From positions 1-64,000 of the forward strand of contig NZ_BNBO01000009.1 of the NCBI RefSeq assembly GCF_014655955.1: 64,000 nucleotides of DNA, in the 5' to 3' direction. Both the position numbers and the translations under genes were made by a program. Position 1 is the stretch's first letter. Every line of letters begins with the position of its first letter. The DNA is from Kitasatospora indigofera. GTDB lineage: Bacteria > Actinomycetota > Actinomycetes > Streptomycetales > Streptomycetaceae. Of this stretch, positions 49,175 to 57,329 are shown piece by piece. A model generated the notes under the pieces. The model had not been told where the DNA came from and made no database searches. It saw only the letters and a list, made by a program, of their open reading frames with translations.

Positions 49175-49180
49175 TATGAT
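49175..49180 (+). promoter_or_regulatory. Predicted -10 of the TerD gene
   Basis: TATGAT is near-consensus. A weak -35 (TGTTCT, 49152-49157) lies 17 bp upstream, so the BlaI-type dyad occupies the spacer. Confidence 0.45.
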
Positions 49181-49241
49181 CCCCGAACCACAGAGAGCCG
49201 GGCGTTCCGGGCCCGGCACGGGGAATCCCCAGGAGGGCAAC

Positions 49242-49817
49242 ATGGGAGTCTCGCTGGCCAAGGGCGGCAACGTCTCGCTGACCAAGGAGGCCCCGGGGCT
49301 GACCGCGGTCATCGTGGGCCTCGGCTGGGACGTCCGCTCCACCACCGGGGCCGACTTCGACCTCGACGCCAGCGCCCTGCTGTGCAACGACGCCGGACGG
49401 GTCGTCTCCGACCAGCACTTCGTCTTCTTCAACAACCTGCGCAGCCCGGAGGGTTCGGTCGAGCACAGCGGCGACAACCTCACCGGCGGCGGGGACGGCG
49501 ACGACGAGCAGATCAAGGTCGACCTGGCGAGCGTCCCGGCCAACGTCACCAAGGTGGTCTTCCCGGTGTCGATCTACGACGCCGACGCCCGGCTGCAGAA
49601 CTTCGGCCAGGTCCGCAACGCCTTCATCCGGATCGTCAACCAGGCCAACGGCAGCGAGGTGGCCCGCTACGACCTCAGCGAGGACGCCTCCTCCGAGACC
49701 GCGATGGTCTTCGGCGAGCTCTACCGCTACGGCGCCGAGTGGAAGTTCCGGGCGATCGGCCAGGGTTACGCCTCCGGTCTGCGGGGCATCGCCTCCGACT
49801 ACGGGGTCAACGTCTGA
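49242..49817 (+). CDS. terD: TerD-family stress/tellurite-resistance protein
   Basis: This 191-residue protein is a standard Ter[21 protein letters not shown] start, [20 protein letters not shown], and the calcium-binding acidic loops [19 protein letters not shown] and [11 protein letters not shown]. TerD proteins are calcium-binding beta-sandwich proteins tied to tellurite, oxidative and phage stress and, in streptomycetes, to development. The AGGAGGG site supports the ATG at 49242. It precedes a second TerD-family gene by 115 bp on the same strand. A BlaI-type dyad sits in its promoter. Confidence 0.9.
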   Translation: MGVSLAKGGNVSLTKEAPGLTAVIVGLGWDVRSTTGADFDLDASALLCNDAGRVVSDQHFVFFNNLRSPEGSVEHSGDNLTGGGDGDDEQIKVDLASVPANVTKVVFPVSIYDADARLQNFGQVRNAFIRIVNQANGSEVARYDLSEDASSETAMVFGELYRYGAEWKFRAIGQGYASGLRGIASDYGVNV

Positions 49818-49932
49818 CCGGTACCGCGGGCCCCGGCCAGGGCCCGCCGCCGGCCGCCCGGCGCACCGGTGGCCCGAGCCGGTGCACAAGCGCATCGTCC
49901 GACCGTCGGCCGACAAAAGGAGAGCAGGACTC

Positions 49933-50514
49933 ATGACCGTCAACCTCGGCAAGGGACAGCGGATCAGCCTGGAGAAGGCCGGCGGAGGGGCGCTCAGCGT
50001 GGTGCGGATGGGCCTCGGCTGGAAGGCCTCGCCGCGCAAGGGGTTCCTGGCCAAGCTGCTCCCGAGGGAGATCGACCTGGACGCCTCGGCCGTGCTGTTC
50101 GCGGGCAGCAAGCCGGTCGAGGTGGTCTACTTCCAGAAGCTGACCAGCTCGGACGGCTCGGTGCGGCACAGCGGCGACAACCTGACCGGCGGGGCCGGCC
50201 AGGGCGCCGACGACGAGTCCATCGTGGTGGACCTGCAGAAGGTGCCCGCGCAGGTCGAGCAGATCGTCTTCACCGTCAACTCGTTCACCGGGCAGACCTT
50301 CCAGGAGGTGCAGAACGCCTTCTGCCGTCTGGTGGACGAGAGCAACGGCACGGAGCTGGCCCGCTACACCCTCACCGGCGGCGGCCCGTACACCGCCCAG
50401 ATCATGGCCAAGGTCCACCGGGCGGGCACCGGCTGGCAGCTGACCGCGATCGGGGAACCGGCCGCCGGCCGCACCTTCAAGGAGCTGCTGCCCGAGATCG
50501 CCAAGCACCTGTGA
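49933..50514 (+). CDS. TerD-family protein, TerZ/TerX-like
   Basis: This 193-residue paralogue of the preceding TerD has the same layout: TVNLGKGQRISLEKAGG start, MGLGWKASPRKGF, DLDASAVLF and the acidic loops [14 protein letters not shown] and GADDESIVVDL. The insertion ASPRKGFLAKLLPRE and the altered C-terminus are more like the TerZ/TerX branch. It has a strong AAGGAGAG site and is probably co-transcribed with terD. The calcium-binding aspartates are kept. Confidence 0.85.
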   Translation: MTVNLGKGQRISLEKAGGGALSVVRMGLGWKASPRKGFLAKLLPREIDLDASAVLFAGSKPVEVVYFQKLTSSDGSVRHSGDNLTGGAGQGADDESIVVDLQKVPAQVEQIVFTVNSFTGQTFQEVQNAFCRLVDESNGTELARYTLTGGGPYTAQIMAKVHRAGTGWQLTAIGEPAAGRTFKELLPEIAKHL

Positions 50515-50635
50515 CGGCGGGCGGCGGGCCCGCCCGGTGAAGGGCGGCTGAACTCCGTCCGGCCGCCGGGCCGCTGACGCCCGGCCGGCCGGGGCCGGGC
50601 CGCCGCCCCGCCGGTACGGGAGGACCGCCACGACC

Positions 50636-50644
50636 TGGTAATGT
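50636..50644 (+). promoter_or_regulatory. Extended -10 of tRNA-like copy 2
   Basis: TGG-TAATGT matches the extended -10 upstream of copy 1 (TGG-TACTGT) and lies in the shared CCTGGTAnTGTTCT context. No convincing -35 is visible. Initiation would fall at about 50651-50653. Confidence 0.5.
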
Positions 50645-50654
50645 TCTCGGTGTC

Positions 50655-50670
50655 GGAAGAGAGATCTTCC
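50655..50670 (+). ncRNA. GNRA-capped leader hairpin, copy 2
   Basis: GGAAGA (50655-50660) pairs with TCTTCC (50665-50670) around a GAGA tetraloop. It corresponds to the hairpin at 12871-12888. An A-U pair there is a G-C pair here, and a G-U pair is A-U, so the helix is kept by covariation. It ends six bases before the acceptor stem. Confidence 0.6.
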
Positions 50671-50676
50671 TGGCAG

Positions 50677-50749
50677 GCGTCGGAGGTGCTGGTGGAGCAC
50701 GCCCTACTTTCAGTAGGGAGAGTCCGTTCAAATCGGGCCCGGCGCTCCA
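50677..50749 (+). tRNA. Unusual tRNA or tRNA-like RNA, anticodon UUC, copy 2
   Basis: This 73-nt cloverleaf is the second copy of the gene at 12893-12965. Acceptor, D stem, anticodon loop (CTTTCAG, anticodon TTC at 50709-50711), T stem, discriminator T and CCA are identical. The anticodon stem is CCCTA/TAGGG here versus TCCTA/TAGGA, a compensatory pair change. The T loop is TTCAAAT versus TTCGAAT. Position 8 is A, so the U8-A14 tertiary pair of normal tRNAs cannot form (A8 with T14). It is bounded by its own -10 element, leader hairpin and a very strong terminator, so it is an independent transcription unit. Confidence 0.75.
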
Positions 50750-50757
50750 GTTCTTCC

Positions 50758-50802
50758 GGGCCCGGCCCGGACCACCGCAGGGTGGTCCGGGCCGGGCCCT
50801 TC
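50758..50802 (+). terminator. Very strong terminator of tRNA-like copy 2
   Basis: A 19-bp perfect stem (50758-50776 with 50781-50799) with a 4-nt GCAG loop is followed by TTCT. It begins eight bases after the CCA. Confidence 0.8.
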
Positions 50803-50909
50803 TCATGTCCCCCCGCGGCCCGGCCGTCGCCCGGACCCTCCCCGCCCCCGGACCCGCCCCTCCCGGCCGCCCGCGTACGGGCCCCGGCGTCCCGGCACCG
50901 CACGCGGCC

Positions 50910-50941
50910 GGGCCCCGGCCGGGAGGATCCGGCCGGGGCCC
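50910..50941 (-). terminator. Terminator of hrdB
   Basis: GGGCCCCGGCC (50910-50920) pairs with GGCCGGGGCCC (50931-50941) around a 10-nt loop, 20 bp beyond the hrdB stop on the minus strand. Confidence 0.55.
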
Positions 50942-50960
50942 GTACGTCCGGGAGGCCCGG

Positions 50961-52526
50961 TCAGTCCAGGTAGTCGCGCAGCACCTGGGAGCGCGACGGG
51001 TGGCGCAGCTTCGACATGGTCTTGGACTCGATCTGGCGGATCCGCTCACGGGTGACCCCGTAGACCTTGCCGATCTCGTCCAGCGTCTTCGGCTGGCCGT
51101 CGGTGAGGCCGAAGCGCATCGAGACCACGCCGGCCTCGCGCTCGGCCAGCGTCTCCAGCACCGCCCGGAGCTGCTCCTGGAGCAGGGTGAAGCTGACCGC
51201 GTCGGCGGGCTTGACGGCCTCGGTGTCCTCGATCAGGTCACCGAACTCGCTGTCGCCCTCGTCGCCGAGCGGGGTGTGCAGGGAGATCGGCTCACGCCCG
51301 TACCGCTGCACCTCGATCACCCGCTCCGGGGTGAGGTCGAGCTCCTTGCCCAGCTCCTCCGGGGTGGGTTCGCGGCCGAGCGACTGGAGCATCTGGCGCT
51401 GCAGGCGGGCCAGCTTGTTGATGACCTCGACCATGTGCACCGGGATGCGGATGGTGCGGGACTGGTCGGCCATCGCGCGGGTGATCGCCTGGCGGATCCA
51501 CCACGTGGCGTAGGTGGAGAACTTGAAACCCTTGGTGTAGTCGAACTTCTCGACCGCGCGGACCAGGCCGAGGTTGCCCTCCTGGATCAGGTCCAGGAAG
51601 AGCATGCCGCGCCCGGTGTAGCGCTTGGCCACCGAGACCACCAGGCGGAGGTTGGCCTCCAGCAGGTGGTCCTTGGCGCGCCGGCCGTCCTCGGCGATCA
51701 GCTCCAGCTCGCGCCGGAACACCGGGGTGAGCTCCTCGCCGGAGGCGAGCTTCTCCATCGCGAACAGGCCGGCCTCGATGCGCTTGGCCAGCGACACCTC
51801 CTGCTCGGCGTTGAGCAGCGAGACCTTGCCGATCTGCTTCAGGTAGTCCTTCACCGCGTCGGCGCTGGCGCCGGGCGTGGTGACCTGCACCTTGGGGGCG
51901 TCGTCCTCGTCGTCGTCCGACAGGACGAAGCTGCCGATGCCGGGGGTCTCCGGCTCCTGGCCGGCTTCGCCGGCCGTGGCCTCGTCGAAGAGGTCGTCCT
52001 CGGCGGCGGGCTCGGCCGCGGAGGTGTCCTCCGGGCCGGCCTTCGCCGCGGTCTTCTTGGCGGCGGCCGGGGTGGTCTTCTTCGCGGCCGTCTTCTTCAC
52101 CGCGGCGGCCTTCTTCGCGGGGGCCGCCTTCTTGGCCGCGGCCGCCTTTTTCACCGGCGAGGCGGCCTCGGCGGGCGCCCCGGAGGCCTCGTCGGAGGCC
52201 TCCACGGGGGCCGCTGTGATCTTCTTGACAGGGGTAGCGCGCGTGGCTACGGTTTTCTTGACAGAGCGCCGGTTCGGGTCTCCAGCAGCTGGTTTGGGCT
52301 CCTGTGCAGGTCGGACCGCCAGGACTACCCCGTCCTCGTCGAGCACCTGGTTCAGGCTCCGGAGGACGACCTTCCACTGCGTGGTCGGAATGTTGTCGGC
52401 CTCGAAAGCCTGGCGCACCTCATCGCCGGTGATGTGTCCTGTGGTCCTGCCGCGCTCGATGAGTGCCATCAAGGACGCGGATTCAGCGATCCGATGCGGA
52501 AGCGTGCGGGACGGGCTGGGCGACAC
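50961..52526 (-). CDS. hrdB: Principal RNA polymerase sigma factor HrdB
   Basis: This 521-residue primary sigma-70 factor has the actinobacterial layout. An N-terminal conserved segment ([20 protein letters not shown]) is followed by a long Lys/Ala-rich KKAAAAKKA region and an acidic stretch (DDDEDDAP). Sigma regions 1.2-4 follow, including [60 protein letters not shown] and the region 4 helix-turn-helix [19 protein letters not shown]. The extreme C-terminus [10 protein letters not shown] matches other HrdB proteins. It directs housekeeping transcription. The GTG at 52526 matches the family N-terminus and has GAGAGG upstream; an extension to 52613 is not supported. An ECF-like promoter motif and a 20-bp palindrome lie upstream. 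Confidence 0.95.
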   Translation of the reverse strand: MSPSPSRTLPHRIAESASLMALIERGRTTGHITGDEVRQAFEADNIPTTQWKVVLRSLNQVLDEDGVVLAVRPAQEPKPAAGDPNRRSVKKTVATRATPVKKITAAPVEASDEASGAPAEAASPVKKAAAAKKAAPAKKAAAVKKTAAKKTTPAAAKKTAAKAGPEDTSAAEPAAEDDLFDEATAGEAGQEPETPGIGSFVLSDDDEDDAPKVQVTTPGASADAVKDYLKQIGKVSLLNAEQEVSLAKRIEAGLFAMEKLASGEELTPVFRRELELIAEDGRRAKDHLLEANLRLVVSVAKRYTGRGMLFLDLIQEGNLGLVRAVEKFDYTKGFKFSTYATWWIRQAITRAMADQSRTIRIPVHMVEVINKLARLQRQMLQSLGREPTPEELGKELDLTPERVIEVQRYGREPISLHTPLGDEGDSEFGDLIEDTEAVKPADAVSFTLLQEQLRAVLETLAEREAGVVSMRFGLTDGQPKTLDEIGKVYGVTRERIRQIESKTMSKLRHPSRSQVLRDYLD

Positions 52527-52622
52527 GAGTGGCCTCTCGGTGCAGTGGGCATGAAACGGCTCCGCCGCGCACGGAGTGTGTGACGGATCAGGGATCCTCC
52601 ACGCGGCAAGCACCGTTCGACT

Positions 52623-52649
52623 AATCGTTCCCGGAGTCCGAGGCGTTAC
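52623..52649 (-). promoter_or_regulatory. Possible ECF-type promoter of hrdB
   Basis: On the minus strand GTAAC (52645-52649) and CGATT (52623-52627) are separated by 17 bp, the spacing and sequence style of ECF sigma promoters. In streptomycetes hrdB is known to depend partly on the ECF factor ShbA. Whether this is that promoter is inference. Confidence 0.3.
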
Positions 52650-52657
52650 GCATCGAT

Positions 52658-52677
52658 GGAGTGACCCGGGTCACTCC
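52658..52677. promoter_or_regulatory. 20-bp perfect palindrome upstream of hrdB
   Basis: GGAGTGACCCGGGTCACTCC is fully self-complementary with no spacer. It sits nine bases upstream of the possible -35 of hrdB and 70 bp after the FadR stop. It could be an operator or a short terminator of the FadR gene. Confidence 0.5.
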
Positions 52678-52744
52678 GCTGCCGTAGTGGCCCCGGCGGC
52701 CCGCCGGGCGCCGCCCCGCCGGGCCCGGATCCCGGTCCACCCGG

Positions 52745-53491
52745 TCAGCCCAGGAACCCGCGCAGCAGGGCCGCGGTGGCCTCCAGGTGCTCCTCGGTGC
52801 AGCGCCTGGCGCCCTCGGCGTCGCCGGCCAGGATGGTGTCCACCATCGTGCGGTGCTGCTCCGAGGCGTGGTCGATGTTGCGCTCCAGCATCGGTATCGC
52901 GTTGAGCAGGTCGTTCAGCCGCATCCGGCTCTCGGCGATGCCGGCCGCCAGCGAGTGCGAGCCGGTGAGCTCGGCGATCGCGAGGTGGAAGCGGGAGTCC
53001 AGCTGGCGGTACTCCTCGGGGGCGGCGTTCTCCAGGTCGGCGAGACGTTCCCGCAGGTAGGCGCGCTGCTCCTCGGTGAGCGGGCGTCTCGCGGCCTGCT
53101 CGGCGGCGCCGGTCTCCAGCACCATCCGGTAGGTGAGCGCGTCCTCCAGCCCGGCGCCCATGTCCTGCACGGCCCGGCGCAGGTCGCCGGGGTCGGGCGG
53201 CGGCAGCCGGTAGGTGACGAAGGTGCCGCCGTAGCGGCCGCGCCGGGACTCGACGCAGCCGGCGAGCTGCAGCGAGCGGATCGCCTCGCGCAGGGTCTCC
53301 CGGCTCACGTTCAGCCGGCCGGCCAGCTCACGCTCCGGCGGCAGCCGGTCACCGTACGCGAGGACGCCCAGCTTGATCGCCTCCAGGAGCCGCTCGACCG
53401 TCTCCTCGAAGGTGTTGCCGGTCCGGACGGGGCGGAAGATCGCGCCGCCCCGCCAGTCCATCCGCGCGTCGCGCGCGCCCGCCAGGTCCAC
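52745..53491 (-). CDS. FadR-type GntR-family regulator of the amine operon
   Basis: This 248-residue GntR regulator has the winged helix (RLPPERELAGRLNVSRETLR, about residues 49-68) and an FCD ligand-binding domain with FHLAIAELTGSHSL, DHASEQHRTMVDTILAGDAE and EEHLEATAALL, whose Asp/His residues usually bind a metal. It is divergent from the permease-led amine catabolism operon, and the shared 175-bp region contains two inverted repeats. In S. coelicolor a GntR regulator beside the GlnA4 gene (EpuRII) has an equivalent position, so a similar role is likely. The GTG at 53491 lies six bases after TAGGAT, a leaderless arrangement; an internal ATG at 53461 is an alternative. Confidence 0.82.
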   Translation of the reverse strand: MDLAGARDARMDWRGGAIFRPVRTGNTFEETVERLLEAIKLGVLAYGDRLPPERELAGRLNVSRETLREAIRSLQLAGCVESRRGRYGGTFVTYRLPPPDPGDLRRAVQDMGAGLEDALTYRMVLETGAAEQAARRPLTEEQRAYLRERLADLENAAPEEYRQLDSRFHLAIAELTGSHSLAAGIAESRMRLNDLLNAIPMLERNIDHASEQHRTMVDTILAGDAEGARRCTEEHLEATAALLRGFLG

Positions 53492-53497
53492 TCCGGA

Positions 53498-53503
53498 ATC
53501 CTA
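53498..53503 (-). promoter_or_regulatory. Predicted -10 for leaderless fadR transcript
   Basis: TAGGAT on the minus strand ends six bases before the GTG at 53491, the typical spacing for a leaderless message. Confidence 0.4.
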
Positions 53504-53578
53504 CCGAGGGAGGGCCGGCGAGCCAGGTCGGCAGGTCCCCTTGACGGGGTGGAGCCGCAGGGTGAAGCATGCGCATAC

Positions 53579-53606
53579 GTCAATGGTCCGGTTTCAGTCC
53601 ATTGAC
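53579..53606. promoter_or_regulatory. Inverted repeat upstream of the amine operon
   Basis: GTCAATGG-N12-CCATTGAC has perfect 8-bp arms. The right arm overlaps a TTGACC -35 candidate (53603-53608) for the permease gene, so a bound regulator would block that promoter. Confidence 0.55.
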
Positions 53607-53608
53607 CA

Positions 53609-53622
53609 CCACAGTGCTGTGG
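53609..53622. promoter_or_regulatory. Second inverted repeat, CCACAG-TG-CTGTGG
   Basis: Perfect 6-bp arms flank a 2-bp centre. It starts directly after the TTGACC -35 candidate and would occupy the promoter spacer. The compact dyad is closer in style to a GntR/FadR operator than the wider repeat next to it. Confidence 0.5.
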
Positions 53623-53666
53623 CGCACGTTTCGGATCCCCCACCGAACCCCCAAGAAGGGGTGCGC

Positions 53667-55259
53667 ATGTCTCCCGAACCCTCCCCCGCCGACCACCCTG
53701 GCATGCCGGTGTTTCCGGCCGACGCCGCCGGGATCACCACCGGCACCGCACCCGCCCTCTCCCCGGACGAGCAACGGCTGCGCGAACTCGGCTACACCCA
53801 GGAGCTGGCCCGCTCGATGTCGGGCTTCTCCAACTTCGCCGTCTCCTTCTCGATCGTCTCGATCCTCTCCGGCTGCCTCACCCTCTACGGCTTCGGCCTG
53901 AACACCGGCGGCCCGGCGATGATCACCTGGGGCTGGCCGGTGGTCGGCCTGATGACCCTCTGCGTCGCCCTCGCCATGGCCGAGATCTGCTCCTCGTACC
54001 CCACCGCCGGCGGCCTCTACTACTGGGCGGCCAAACTCGCCCCCTCCCGCGGCCCCGCCTGGGCCTGGTTCACCGGCTGGTTCAACTTCCTCGGCCAGGT
54101 CGCGGTCACCGCCGGCGTCGACTACGGCGCGGCCACCTTCGCCAACGCCCTGCTGGAGATGCAGTTCGGCTTCGCGGCCACCCCGGGGCACACCGTCACG
54201 GTCTTCGCGGTGATCCTGCTCGTCCACGGCCTGCTCAACACCCGCGGCGTCCGGCTGGTCGCCCTGTTCAACAACGTCAGCGTCTGGTGGCACCTGGCCG
54301 GTGTCACGGTCATCGTCGGCGCCCTCGTCCTGGTGCCCTCCCACCACGCCTCCGCGTCCTTCGCCCTCACGAAGTTCGTCAACAACACCGGCTTCCACAG
54401 CTCCTTCTACGTCGCCATGCTCGGCCTGCTGCTCGCGCAGTACACCCTCACCGGCTACGACGCCTCCGCCCACATGACCGAGGAGACCCAGGACGCCGCC
54501 CGCTCCGGCCCGCGCGGCATCGTGAACTCCGTCCTCGTCTCGCTGGTCGCCGGCTGGATCCTGCTGCTCGGCCTCACCTTCGCCATCCAGGACTACGACG
54601 GCGCGCTCACCAGCTCCACCGGCGTACCGCCCGCCCAGATCTTCATCGACGCCATCGGGGACACCGGCGCCAAGCTCCTGCTGCTGATCGTCATCGGCGC
54701 CCAGTTCTTCTGCGGCATGGCCTCGGTCACCGCCAACTCCCGGATGATCTACGCCTTCTCGCGGGACGGCGCACTGCCCGGCTCCCGGCTATGGCACCGG
54801 ATCAACCCCCGCACCCAGACCCCCACCAGCGCGGTCTGGCTCGCCGCCGGCGGCGCCTTCCTGCTCGGCCTGCCGGCCCTGTGGAACAGCACCGCCTACG
54901 CCGCCGTCACCTCCGTCTCGGTGATCGGCCTCTACATCGCCTACGTCATCCCGGTGTTCCTGCGGCTGCGGCAGGGCGACGCCTTCGCCCGCGGCCCCTG
55001 GCACCTCGGCCGGTGGAGCCGGCCGGTCGGCCTGGTGGCCGTCGGCTGGACGGCGCTGATCGCGGTGCTCTTCATGCTCCCCACCGTCAGCCCGGTCACC
55101 GCCGTCAGCTTCAACTACACGCCCGTCGCGGTGGCGGTCGTCCTCGGCTTCGCCGGCGTCTGGTGGCTGGTCTCGGCCAGGCACTGGTTCACCGGCCCCA
55201 AGGTGCACGGCACACCCGAGGAACTCGCCGCCGCCGAAGCCGAACTGGAGATCCGATGA
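53667..55259 (+). CDS. APC-family amine/amino-acid permease (amine operon)
   Basis: This 530-residue permease with about 12 membrane helices leads a five-gene operon. LRELGYTQELARSMSGFSNF and AVSFSIVSILSGCLTLYGFG are hallmark segments of the bacterial choline/GABA-type APC subgroup. It likely imports a polyamine, ethanolamine or GABA-like amine. The ATG at 53667 follows AAGAAGGGG; the long upstream frame to 53373 overlaps the promoter and is not used. It overlaps the ligase gene by ATGA. Confidence 0.85.
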   Translation: MSPEPSPADHPGMPVFPADAAGITTGTAPALSPDEQRLRELGYTQELARSMSGFSNFAVSFSIVSILSGCLTLYGFGLNTGGPAMITWGWPVVGLMTLCVALAMAEICSSYPTAGGLYYWAAKLAPSRGPAWAWFTGWFNFLGQVAVTAGVDYGAATFANALLEMQFGFAATPGHTVTVFAVILLVHGLLNTRGVRLVALFNNVSVWWHLAGVTVIVGALVLVPSHHASASFALTKFVNNTGFHSSFYVAMLGLLLAQYTLTGYDASAHMTEETQDAARSGPRGIVNSVLVSLVAGWILLLGLTFAIQDYDGALTSSTGVPPAQIFIDAIGDTGAKLLLLIVIGAQFFCGMASVTANSRMIYAFSRDGALPGSRLWHRINPRTQTPTSAVWLAAGGAFLLGLPALWNSTAYAAVTSVSVIGLYIAYVIPVFLRLRQGDAFARGPWHLGRWSRPVGLVAVGWTALIAVLFMLPTVSPVTAVSFNYTPVAVAVVLGFAGVWWLVSARHWFTGPKVHGTPEELAAAEAELEIR

Positions 55260-56611
55260 GTCCCCGCCTGACCCTGGAGCACCTGCGCGCCGGCGTCGCC
55301 CGGGGGGCGATCGACACCGTCGTCCTCGCCATGACCGACATGCAGGGCCGGCTGCAGGGAAAACGGATCGCGGCCGAGTACTTCCTCTCCGACGTCGTCC
55401 CCAACTCCGCCGAGGGCTGCGGCTACCTGCTCGCCGTCGACATCGACATGAACACCGTGGACGGCTACGAGATCTCCTCCTGGGAGAGCGGCTACGGCGA
55501 CCTCGTCCTCACCCCCGACCTCGACACCCTGCGCGCGGTGCCCTGGCACCCCGCCACCGCCATGGTCCAGTGCGACGTCGCCCACCACGACGGGCGGCCG
55601 GTCACCGTGTCGCCCCGGCAGATCCTGCGCCGGCAGCTGGAGCGCCTCGCCGGCCACGGCTGGCACGCCTACGCCGGCACCGAGCTGGAGTTCATCGTCT
55701 TCAAGGACACCTACGAACAGGCCTGGGAGAAGGACTACCACCGGCTCACCCCGGTCAACCAGTACAACGTCGACTACTCCATCCTCGGCACCTCCCGGGT
55801 GGAGCCGCTGCTGCGCCGGCTGCGCAACGAGATGGCCGGCGCCGGGCTCACCGTCGAGTCGGCCAAGGGCGAGTGCAACCTCGGCCAGCACGAGATCGCC
55901 TTCAAGTACGGCGAGGCGCTGCGGACCTGCGACGACCACGCGGTCTACAAGACCGGCGCCAAGGAGATCGCCGCCCAGGAAGGCGTCAGCCTCACCTTCA
56001 TGGCCAAGTACGACCAGCGCGAGGGCAATTCCTGTCACATCCACCTCAGCCTGCGCGACGAGCAGGGCCGGCCCGTGATGGCGGGGGACGGCCCGCACGG
56101 CTTCTCCCCGGTGATGGAGCACTTCCTGGCCGGGCAGCTCGCCTGCCTGGCGGACTTCGCGCTGCTGCTCGCCCCCACCGTCAACTCCTACAAGCGGTAC
56201 GTGCCGGGCAGCTTCGCGCCGACCGCGATCGCCTGGGGCCGGGACAACCGCACCTGCGCGCTGCGGGTGGTCGGCCACGGCGCCTCGCTGCGCTTCGAGA
56301 ACCGGGTGCCCGGCGGGGACGTCAACCCGTACCTCGCGGTGGCCGCCCTGATCGCCGCCGGACTGCACGGCATCGAGCAGCAGCTGCCGCTGGAGCCCGA
56401 GTTCAGCGGCAACGCCTACGGCTCCGACGCCCCCAGGGTGCCCGCCACCCTGCGCGACGCCGTCGACGCCTTCGAGCACAGCGAAGCGGCCGCGCTGGCC
56501 TTCGGGAAGGACGTGGTACGGCACTACAGCCATGCCGGCCGGGTCGAACTCGCCGCCTACGACGCGGCGGTGACCGACTGGGAGCGCCGGCGCGGATTCG
56601 AGCGGCTGTGA
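55256..56611 (+). CDS. Glutamine-synthetase-like gamma-glutamyl-amine ligase (GlnA3/GlnA4 type)
   Basis: This 451-residue protein keeps the glutamine synthetase catalytic landmarks: ECNLGQHEIAFKYG, GNSCHIHLSLRDEQG (ATP/metal HxH), KRYVPGSFAPTAIAWGRDNR and ENRVPGGDVNPYLAVAA. It lacks the adenylylation-type C-terminus of GlnA1. Homologues GlnA3 and GlnA4 of S. coelicolor glutamylate polyamines and ethanolamine instead of ammonia. Its neighbours (amine permease, C26 amidase, aldehyde dehydrogenase) match that gamma-glutamylation pathway. It is coupled to the permease by ATGA and to the amidase by GTGA. Which amine is used cannot be decided from sequence alone; ethanolamine (GlnA4-like context) is favoured. 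Confidence 0.85.
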   Translation: MSPRLTLEHLRAGVARGAIDTVVLAMTDMQGRLQGKRIAAEYFLSDVVPNSAEGCGYLLAVDIDMNTVDGYEISSWESGYGDLVLTPDLDTLRAVPWHPATAMVQCDVAHHDGRPVTVSPRQILRRQLERLAGHGWHAYAGTELEFIVFKDTYEQAWEKDYHRLTPVNQYNVDYSILGTSRVEPLLRRLRNEMAGAGLTVESAKGECNLGQHEIAFKYGEALRTCDDHAVYKTGAKEIAAQEGVSLTFMAKYDQREGNSCHIHLSLRDEQGRPVMAGDGPHGFSPVMEHFLAGQLACLADFALLLAPTVNSYKRYVPGSFAPTAIAWGRDNRTCALRVVGHGASLRFENRVPGGDVNPYLAVAALIAAGLHGIEQQLPLEPEFSGNAYGSDAPRVPATLRDAVDAFEHSEAAALAFGKDVVRHYSHAGRVELAAYDAAVTDWERRRGFERL

Positions 56612-57318
56612 CGGGCGGACCGCTGGTGGGGATCACCAGCTATCTCGACCGGGCGGCCTGGGGCGTCTGGGAGCAGAGCGCGGCCCTGCTGCCGCAGAGC
56701 TACGTCGAGGCCCTCGCCCGGGCCGGCGCCACACCCGTCCTGCTGCCCCCGCAGGCCGGCGCCACCGGCCGGCTGCTGGACCGGCTGGACGGCCTGCTGC
56801 TCTCCGGAGGGCCCGACATCGACCCCGCCAGGTACGGCGAGGCGCCGCACCCGCGCACGGGAGAGCCCCACCCGCTGCGCGACAGCTGGGAGTTCGGGCT
56901 GCTGGACGCCGCCCTGGAGCGGGACCTCCCGGTGCTCGGCATCTGCCGGGGCATGCAACTGATGAACGTCGCCTTCGGCGGCAGCCTGGTGCAGCACCTG
57001 CCCGACCGGGTCGGCGACCAGGTCCACCAGCCCGCCCCCGCCACCTTCGGCACCCAGGCCGTGATGGTCCGCCCCGCCACCCGGCTCGCCGGGATTCTCG
57101 GCCGCACCGCCAAGGTGGCCTGCTACCACCACCAGGCGGTCGACCGCCTCGGCGACGGGCTGCTGCCCTCGGCCTGGAGCGCCGACGAGACCGTCGAGGC
57201 CGTCGAACTGCCCGGCCACCGCTTCGCCCTCGGCGTCCAGTGGCACCCCGAGACCGACCCCTCCGACCCCCGCCTCTTCGAGGCGTTCGTCACCGCTGCC
57301 ACGGCCACCACCCCCTAG
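56608..57318 (+). CDS. Class I glutamine amidotransferase-like amidase (peptidase C26, PuuD-like)
   Basis: This 236-residue protein of the C26 family has the nucleophile elbow GICRGMQLMN (catalytic Cys near residue 113), a GGPDIDPARYGE segment and VQWHPETDP with the catalytic His. PuuD-type members hydrolyse gamma-glutamyl amides such as gamma-glutamyl-GABA. In this operon it would remove the glutamyl group after oxidation of the amine. The GTG start overlaps the ligase stop, and the start residues VTGGPLVGITSYLDRA fit the family. Confidence 0.88.
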   Translation: MTGGPLVGITSYLDRAAWGVWEQSAALLPQSYVEALARAGATPVLLPPQAGATGRLLDRLDGLLLSGGPDIDPARYGEAPHPRTGEPHPLRDSWEFGLLDAALERDLPVLGICRGMQLMNVAFGGSLVQHLPDRVGDQVHQPAPATFGTQAVMVRPATRLAGILGRTAKVACYHHQAVDRLGDGLLPSAWSADETVEAVELPGHRFALGVQWHPETDPSDPRLFEAFVTAATATTP

Positions 57319-57329
57319 GAGACAGCACC

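Noticed and set aside
50961..52613. HrdB starting at 52613
   Set aside because: The family N-terminus matches the GTG at 52526, which has a ribosome binding site; the extra residues do not match HrdB.
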